Of a DNA stretch of 18,874 nt, positions 14,604 through 18,874 are shown piece after piece. This DNA is from an uncultured Clostridia bacterium. Lineage in GTDB: Bacteria > Bacillota > Clostridia > UBA1381. The DNA lies in contig CAKSGP010000006.1 of the NCBI GenBank assembly GCA_934454745.1, forward strand, positions 1-18,874. Reading direction: 5' to 3'. The notes under the pieces were generated by a model. That model saw only the letters and a list, made by a program, of their open reading frames with translations. It was not told the origin of the DNA and did not search any database. Numbering within the stretch: the stretch's first letter is position 1; each line of letters begins with the position of its first letter. The position numbers were made by a program, and so were the translations under genes.

Positions 14604-14709
14604 CGACGGGGCGGGTGTGAAAATATGTTGCTCGCCGTTTTTGAGCAACATACTTTCGCAGACGGCAAAATTACAAAGGGATGGTCGTCTGCCGTGCGGT
14701 TGGCAGACG
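14599..14709. repeat. Cluster of GC-rich hairpins right of oriT
   Basis: A perfect 10-bp stem TATGTTGCTC (14624-14633) with GAGCAACATA (14643-14652) is enclosed by a 7-bp long-range pair TTTGCCG (14599-14605) with CGGCAAA (14663-14669). A separate perfect 8-bp stem CGTCTGCC (14686-14693) with GGCAGACG (14702-14709) follows. Visibly GC-richer than its flanks. Could be part of the transfer/replication origin or a structured RNA; reading frames through it look spurious. Confidence 0.6.
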
Positions 14710-14763
14710 GTCAGACCTGCAGTAATTTGTGGAATCGGTAAATGGTGTATCGGGCTGCGAAGA

Positions 14764-15795
14764 TTAGCCTCTGTCAAACAGACCGTGTTTCATCATGATG
14801 TCATCAATAACACCTCTCTGTTCAATGCACCATCCATAATATCCATTGTGAGAAAGCAAACCATCATTAACTTGCTTTTTCTTTATGTTGGAAATTTCTT
14901 TAAATTTAGCAAAAGCTTTTTCGATGTCGGCAATAGCTTTCTCGTTATTTTTCCGTTTTGCCTTTGAAAGGCGGTTAAACCAATACTGATACTCTGCTTT
15001 ATGAAGTTTTTCGGTATGATCGTTTTTATGTTCATCATCATATTTTTTCTTATTCATCTTCTGCTGCTTTGCTTTGCACTTGTCAGAGCAGATAAAGGTC
15101 TTGTTATTATCCGGAGCAAGAAACAGCTTGCTACATACCTTGCAATAACTGAAATACTTTTTATGTTCATAGATAGTTTTCAGGTAATGAACAATTAACG
15201 GAAATAATGTAAAGTCAGATGCGATATATTCCGTAGTCTCTTTTGCCTGCGGAATAACCAAATTTAATGCAGGGTATCTGTAATATTCAGAAGGCATATC
15301 CATAAGAGGATTAAATGGCTTGTGCTTCTGCCAAAACAATATATTATTTATCAAGCTATATCTGAACGGGAGTGTTAAATCTTCCATTCTTTCCAAGACG
15401 GGGTAATCCTCGTCTTTTTCTTTGCCTGCTTTTACGATTCTGTTGTATTCCTCCCATAAAGACAAAGCAATGAATTTCAAAACGGGATTCTCTGCTTCGT
15501 ATAATCCCTCAATAACACATAGATTTTCATTGAATTTTTCTTTAGAAGTTTCACAAAAATTAGCTTTTACATCAGCAAAATACTCCGACTCGGTGATGAT
15601 GTCAAGCAAAAATGAACCAAGTGGGCGAATTTTCTCAAAAATTATTTCAGCATTTTTTTGACCTCGAACAAACGCATTTACATTGTCAAAATCTCCGATT
15701 ACAAGATGCTCTTTTTTCTTCTTAAAGTCGATATTTATAGCTATTACGGGCTTTTTAAGCATTGGTATGTTAGGAAGTTCTATTTTCTTTTTCAA
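14764..15795 (-). CDS. Hypothetical protein with C-terminal Cys4 zinc-ribbon-like motif
   Basis: About 343 residues, not confidently recognised (it recalls the DUF6076-type proteins of Clostridia, from memory). The N-terminal two thirds are mixed charged/hydrophobic with no known motif. At about 240-262 YCKVCSKLFLAPDN and FICSDKCKAKQQ form a CxxC...CxxxC cluster followed by a long Lys-rich basic helix, suggesting zinc-stabilised nucleic-acid binding. It lies between the candidate oriT and the replication operon, transcribed divergently from the latter from a clear promoter (15851-15879). Start: TTG at 15795 has AGAAGG at good spacing; an in-frame GTG at 15804 directly abuts that site. Possibly a regulator or accessory of the mobile element; function unknown. 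Confidence 0.7.
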   Translation of the reverse strand: MKKKIELPNIPMLKKPVIAINIDFKKKKEHLVIGDFDNVNAFVRGQKNAEIIFEKIRPLGSFLLDIITESEYFADVKANFCETSKEKFNENLCVIEGLYEAENPVLKFIALSLWEEYNRIVKAGKEKDEDYPVLERMEDLTLPFRYSLINNILFWQKHKPFNPLMDMPSEYYRYPALNLVIPQAKETTEYIASDFTLFPLIVHYLKTIYEHKKYFSYCKVCSKLFLAPDNNKTFICSDKCKAKQQKMNKKKYDDEHKNDHTEKLHKAEYQYWFNRLSKAKRKNNEKAIADIEKAFAKFKEISNIKKKQVNDGLLSHNGYYGWCIEQRGVIDDIMMKHGLFDRG

Positions 15796-15850
15796 GTGTA
15801 ACACCTTCTTTTTATGGGAATTGCATCTTTGCGTTTTTAGACTTACCTAA

Positions 15851-15879
15851 AGTATACACCAAACCTATTTACGAGTCAA
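15851..15879 (-). promoter_or_regulatory. Sigma-A-type promoter for the zinc-ribbon-like gene; may overlap a rightward promoter
   Basis: On the minus strand: -35 TTGACT (15874-15879), spacer of exactly 17, -10 TATACT (15851-15856). The same GTATAC palindrome could serve as a -10 on the plus strand (TATACA 15853-15858 with TTGCGT 15829-15834, spacer 18), giving overlapping divergent promoters for the replication operon; that second call is weaker. Confidence 0.7.
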
Positions 15880-15900
15880 GTTTTTTGTGATTTAATCGAA

Positions 15901-15922
15901 TTGTAAACCTGCGGATTTACAA
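15901..15922. promoter_or_regulatory. Inverted repeat in the replication operon leader, possible operator
   Basis: Perfect 7-bp arms TTGTAAA (15901-15907) and TTTACAA (15916-15922) around 8 bases, in the 5' leader 18 bases before the RBS AAGGAGG (15940-15946). The position suits autoregulation or an mRNA hairpin. Confidence 0.5.
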
Positions 15923-15955
15923 AACAGAAAACACATCACAAGGAGGCTAAAAAGC

Positions 15956-16657
15956 ATGGCTACAAACCAAAAATATTACTATATGAGGCTCCGTGCAGAC
16001 TTCTTCAACAGAAAAGATATTATTCTTTTGGAGAGTATGCCAAACGGTGCCGTCTACTGTCTTATATTACTCAAGCTTCTTACCGCATCTTTGGAAAACA
16101 ACGGACACTTGATGCTCAACGAAGAAATTGTAATGACTCCGGCGATGCTCGCAACAATAACACGATATGATGTAGGCACGGTTGAAAAGGCACTACAGCT
16201 ATTTATTCAGTTTGGATTGGTCGAGCAGCTCCCCGATAACTCCTACTTTATGATGGAGCTTGAAGGGATGGTCGGTAAAACATCAACCGAAGCTGACAGA
16301 AAAAGAATTACACGGGCAAATGTAAAAGCTCTTAAAGAACAAGAGTCGGACAAATGTCCGCCAAATGTCCAAGCTTTGTCCGAAAAATGTCCACCAGAGA
16401 TAGAGATAGAAAAAGAGACAGATATAAAGATAGAGATAGATTCAGATAGAGAGATATACGGGCGATACAAAAATGTATCGCTCACTCCCTCGGAATATGA
16501 ATCTCTAAAAAATGAATATCCGATATATGCAGATAAGTACATTGAAAGATTATCTGAGTATATGGAAACCAAGGGCAAATCCTACAGTAACCACTATGCC
16601 ACAATCCTTAGTTGGTTAAAGAAGGATATTAAACCTACAAACTATTCTTGTAAGTAG
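15956..16657 (+). CDS. Replisome-organiser/DnaD-like replication initiation protein
   Basis: 233 residues. The N-terminal about 115 residues (YYYMRLRADFFNRKDI, LESMPNGAVYCLILLKLL, LMLNEEIVMTPAMLATIT, VEKALQLFIQFGLVE) match the winged-helix N-terminal domain of phage replisome organisers. A low-complexity acidic linker (EIEIEKETDIKIEIDSDREI) leads to a C-terminal domain (about 165-230) with ATILSWLKKD, like the DnaD-type tail that recruits the helicase loader. Known role of the family: binds the origin and loads helicase together with a DnaC-like ATPase, which is the next gene. The strong RBS AAGGAGG (15940-15946) fixes the ATG. The gene itself contains 11-bp iterons (16349-16392), as in phages whose origin lies in the initiator gene. 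First gene of a four-gene plus-strand operon. Confidence 0.85.
   Translation: MATNQKYYYMRLRADFFNRKDIILLESMPNGAVYCLILLKLLTASLENNGHLMLNEEIVMTPAMLATITRYDVGTVEKALQLFIQFGLVEQLPDNSYFMMELEGMVGKTSTEADRKRITRANVKALKEQESDKCPPNVQALSEKCPPEIEIEKETDIKIEIDSDREIYGRYKNVSLTPSEYESLKNEYPIYADKYIERLSEYMETKGKSYSNHYATILSWLKKDIKPTNYSCK
16349..16392 (+). repeat. Four 11-bp direct repeats (iterons), candidate replication origin inside the initiator gene
   Basis: Four consecutive 11-base units (16349-16359, 16360-16370, 16371-16381, 16382-16392) all end in TGTCC; three contain AAATGTCC and the third is degenerate (TTTGTCC). The period, 11, is not a multiple of three, so the repeat is read in different codon frames and cannot be explained by a repeated peptide. 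Helix-phased iterons are typical initiator binding sites. Confidence 0.65.
16396..16456 (+). repeat. GATAGA-type purine-rich repeats next to the iterons
   Basis: AGATAGAGATAGA-like hexamer repeats run for about 60 bases directly after the iterons, purine-rich on one strand. They encode the linker EIEIEKETDIKIEIDSDREI, so protein-level selection could explain them, but they could also serve as an easily melted origin segment. Confidence 0.6.
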
Positions 16658-16668
16658 GGCGAAAGCTT

Positions 16669-17310
16669 ATGACACATAAAGAATTTGAACGTATGCAACG
16701 ACTTAATATGTTGAAATCTCTCTGCTTTGAGGATCACGCATTATACAGTTGGACTTTTGAAAAGGACAACGGCAAAAATCCCGTTATGAAGGTTGCAAGG
16801 GATTATGTAAACAAATGGTCAGATTTCGCTTCCAAAAACGCAGGCTTAGTCCTTTGGGGAGATGTCGGAACGGGCAAAACCTTTTTTGCCGCTTGTATTG
16901 CAAATGCATTGGTAGAACAAAATGTATCTGTCAAGATGACAAACTTCTCGACTATTCTAAACGACTTATTCGCAGAGAGTGATAAGAACAAATATCTTGA
17001 CCGACTCAACGACCATAGCCTTCTCATTATCGACGATTTGGGCATTGAACGAGGTACGGAATATGCTTTGGAACAGGTATATAACGTAATTGACACTCGT
17101 TATAAAAGCGGTAAACCACTTATTGTTACCACCAACTTAACATTAGACGAACTAAAATTTCCTACTGACATTCCGCATAAGCGGATATACGACAGAGTTC
17201 TCGGTATGTGCGTTCCGGTTATGTTTAACGGAATGAATTTCAGAAAAGAAGAAGCCGCAGCCAAGATGGAAGCGGCAAAGAAACTATTCGGAATGGAGGA
17301 TAAAGAATAA
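16669..17310 (+). CDS. DnaC/IstB-like AAA+ helicase loader
   Basis: 213 residues. Walker A GDVGTGKT (64-71), Walker B LLIIDDLG (about 118-125), sensor TTN near 155 and an arginine-rich RIYDRVLGMC segment (about 173-182) place it in the DnaC/DnaI/IstB ATPase family. Role: loads the replicative helicase at the element's origin with the preceding initiator protein. Next to a replisome organiser and a relaxase it is a replication protein, not a transposase helper. It starts 11 bases after the previous stop with a weak RBS (AGGGCGAAAG), so translation may be coupled. Its stop overlaps the next start by one base (TAATG). Confidence 0.88.
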   Translation: MTHKEFERMQRLNMLKSLCFEDHALYSWTFEKDNGKNPVMKVARDYVNKWSDFASKNAGLVLWGDVGTGKTFFAACIANALVEQNVSVKMTNFSTILNDLFAESDKNKYLDRLNDHSLLIIDDLGIERGTEYALEQVYNVIDTRYKSGKPLIVTTNLTLDELKFPTDIPHKRIYDRVLGMCVPVMFNGMNFRKEEAAAKMEAAKKLFGMEDKE

Positions 17311-18224
17311 TGGCATCTGTAATATTAAGATTTTCAAAACAAAAAGGTAACCCGGCAACGAAGATAGAAGCACATCACGAGCGTACCAAAGAGGAATATA
17401 AGAGCAATCCCGACATCGACATTTCAAAGAGTCATAACAATATTCACCTGATTGCATCGCAGATGAGATATAAAGCGGAAGTTGATAAAAGGATTAAAGA
17501 ATCGGGATGCCGTGTTCGCAAAGACAGTACAAGATTCGTAGATACTTTAATAACGGCAAGTCCTGAATTCTTCAAAGATATGACACACGATAAAATGGTT
17601 GAATATTTCCAAAGAGCTGTTGATTTTATCAAAAGCAAAATCAGATCGGATATGATTTTCTCGGCGGTAATCCATCTTGATGAAAAGACCCCTCATATGC
17701 ACCTATGTTTTGTTCCCTTGACAGAGGACAACAGACTTACTGCAAAAGAAATACTCGGCAACCGTGCAAAACTCTCCAAATGGCAGGATGAATTTCACGA
17801 GTTCATGGTAAAGTTTTATCCTGATATAGAGCGAGGTACATCGGCAACTCTAACCAACAGAAAACATATACCGAGCAACATATTCAAGTCTGCTGCAAAG
17901 CTTGAAAAGATGCAGGAAGAAATTGAAGCAGTATTGAAAAACACCAATTTCACTAACGCCTCAAAAAATTCTGAAAAAGCAATCAAGCTGATTGAGGATT
18001 GGGTTCTTAGAGTTGAGACCTTCAGAACAAAGGTAAATATGCTCTACAACGCCTTAGAAGCAGAGCAAAAGGATAAAAAGGCATTAACTGACGCTTTTGT
18101 AGAAGCTCGTGATAAAGCAGACAGTCGTTTGATGGAATTAAATGTGTTGCGTAAACAAGTTGAAATCCTTACAAAAGCTATATTCAAAGGTTCCCGAAGA
18201 AATTCGTCAGGAAATCGAAGCTAA
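17310..18224 (+). CDS. mobV: MobV (Pre/Mob) family relaxase, C-terminus apparently frameshifted
   Basis: 304 residues as read. Motif I AHHERTKEEYKSNPDID (about 21-37) carries the histidine that in MobM of pMV158 attacks DNA; motif III HLDEKTPHMHL (122-132) is the metal-binding HxDxxxPHxH cluster. Residues about 70-90 (VRKDSTRFVDTLITASPEFF) also align with MobM. After about 200 the protein is coiled-coil-like. It nicks oriT and pilots single-stranded DNA in mobilisation; the likely target is 14563-14603. The last residues FKGSRRNSSGNRS are unlike the family. One frame over, the codons read SKVPEEIRQEIEAKKRNKEV and stop at 18250-18252, overlapping the next ATG exactly as the previous gene pair does. 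Deleting one A at 18173-18176 restores that frame. Confidence 0.87.
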   Translation: MASVILRFSKQKGNPATKIEAHHERTKEEYKSNPDIDISKSHNNIHLIASQMRYKAEVDKRIKESGCRVRKDSTRFVDTLITASPEFFKDMTHDKMVEYFQRAVDFIKSKIRSDMIFSAVIHLDEKTPHMHLCFVPLTEDNRLTAKEILGNRAKLSKWQDEFHEFMVKFYPDIERGTSATLTNRKHIPSNIFKSAAKLEKMQEEIEAVLKNTNFTNASKNSEKAIKLIEDWVLRVETFRTKVNMLYNALEAEQKDKKALTDAFVEARDKADSRLMELNVLRKQVEILTKAIFKGSRRNSSGNRS

Positions 18225-18234
18225 GAAACGAAAT

Positions 18235-18242
18235 AAGGAGGT
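18235..18242 (+). promoter_or_regulatory. Ribosome binding site of the parB-like gene
   Basis: AAGGAGGT at 18235-18242, nine bases before the ATG at 18252. It fixes the start of the following gene and lies inside the frameshifted tail of the relaxase coding region. Confidence 0.8.
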
Positions 18243-18251
18243 CGAAAGATA

Positions 18252-18874
18252 ATGAAAAATCCCGAAATGATACAAGTCGATAAATTAAAGACTTTTGAAA
18301 ACCACCCATATAAAGTTGAGGAGAATGAGGAAATGGAAATGTTAACCCAAAGCATAAAAGAAAACGGAATATTATCACCGCTTATTGTAAGACCTATCGA
18401 AAACAGCGAATATGAAATAATCTCAGGACACCGCAGATTATTTGCAAGCAAACGGGCAGGACTTACAGAAGTTCCTGCCTTTGTTTATGAAATGGACAGA
18501 GATAAAGCGACTATTGCTTTGGTAGACAGCAACTTACATCGTGAACATCTTCTCCCAAGTGAAAAAGCCTTTGCTTATAAGATGAAAGTTGAGGCTATGA
18601 ATCGACAAGGTGAGCGCACAGATTTAACTTCTTCCCAAGTTGGGAAAAGGTTAAATACCTATGAGGTTATAGCAGAAGAAAGCGGCGAAAGCCGTAATCA
18701 GATACATAGGTATATACGTTTAACCAATCTTTTGCCCGAACTTTTGAAATATGTTGATGACGGACAGATTTCTTTTACTCCGGCAGTAGAGCTTTCATAT
18801 CTTAACGATATTGAACAACGGGATTTGCTTCAAGCGTTGGAATTTAATGACTGTACACCCTCATTATCTCAGGC
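18252..18874 (+). CDS. ParB/Spo0J-like partition protein, 3' end cut by the window
   Basis: About 207 residues visible with no stop before the window edge. It starts MKNPEMIQVDKLKTFENHPY, then has the ParB N-terminal nuclease-like fold with IISGHRRLFASKRAGL (the GHRR box) and ALVDSNLHREHL. A helix-turn-helix-like segment follows (YEVIAEESGESRNQIHRYIRL), then the typical VDDGQISFTPAVELSYL. The family binds parS-like sites for plasmid segregation or regulates transfer genes; no ParA is visible in the window. Good RBS at 18235-18242. Fourth gene of the initiator-loader-relaxase-ParB operon common on clostridial mobile elements. Confidence 0.88.
   Translation, partial: MKNPEMIQVDKLKTFENHPYKVEENEEMEMLTQSIKENGILSPLIVRPIENSEYEIISGHRRLFASKRAGLTEVPAFVYEMDRDKATIALVDSNLHREHLLPSEKAFAYKMKVEAMNRQGERTDLTSSQVGKRLNTYEVIAEESGESRNQIHRYIRLTNLLPELLKYVDDGQISFTPAVELSYLNDIEQRDLLQALEFNDCTPSLSQ

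Noticed and set aside
14535..14967. Plus-strand reading frames over the hairpin/oriT region
   Set aside because: They run through nested inverted repeats and into the antisense of the 14764-15795 gene, have no RBS and no recognisable protein features.
16349..16456. CRISPR-like array
   Set aside because: Units are only 11 or 6 bases, have no spacers and lie within a coding gene.
16669..17310. IstB transposase helper of an IS21-type element
   Set aside because: No IstA transposase or IS ends nearby; its partner is a replisome-organiser protein, so DnaC-like helicase loading fits better.

Overview
The window is low-GC, short-gap, strong-Shine-Dalgarno DNA typical of Clostridia (Bacillota). The S-layer-homology (SLH) cell-wall anchors, group II ECF transporter, DnaD-like/DnaC/MobV/ParB module and cobalamin riboswitch all fit a gut-type anaerobic Clostridium relative; I cannot name a species.

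Positions 368-13982, all on the minus strand, form one vitamin B12 locus. It is read from right to left: a sigma-A-type promoter (13954-13982), a cobalamin riboswitch (about 13700-13940), an intrinsic terminator placed as an attenuator (13561-13600), then seven closely packed genes. These encode (1) a small protein made of two homing-endonuclease-associated repeats without a nuclease domain, (2) a 1969-residue secreted SLH protein with a transcobalamin-C-terminal-like (DUF4430) module near each end, (3) a secreted SLH protein whose body looks like the alpha/alpha barrel of intrinsic factor/transcobalamin, (4) a membrane-tethered DUF4430 protein, (5) a CobO/BtuR-type corrinoid adenosyltransferase, (6) an EcfT transmembrane subunit and (7) one polypeptide fusing two ECF ATPases to a membrane S-component. 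The layout suggests a surface capture relay. Wall-anchored proteins carrying the two halves of the animal B12-carrier fold would bind corrinoid and pass it to a membrane-tethered beta half. An ECF transporter would import it and CobO would adenosylate it. Gene-end terminators lie at 215-332.

Positions 13983-14763 hold no convincing gene but are rich in structure: four imperfect or perfect inverted repeats packed back to back (14381-14536), then a GC-richer segment containing a strong candidate MobV-type oriT (14563-14603) and more hairpins. A minus-strand zinc-finger-like protein of unknown function follows (14764-15795).

From 15956 to the end, on the plus strand, is a mobile-element replication/transfer operon: a replisome-organiser-like protein with four 11-bp iterons inside its gene, a DnaC-like helicase loader, a MobV relaxase whose last about 25 codons appear shifted out of frame, and a ParB-like protein cut by the window edge. 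The right part is therefore a mobilizable element (integrated or plasmid) abutting the B12 locus. Its left end is probably somewhere in 13983-14540, but I found no attachment site.
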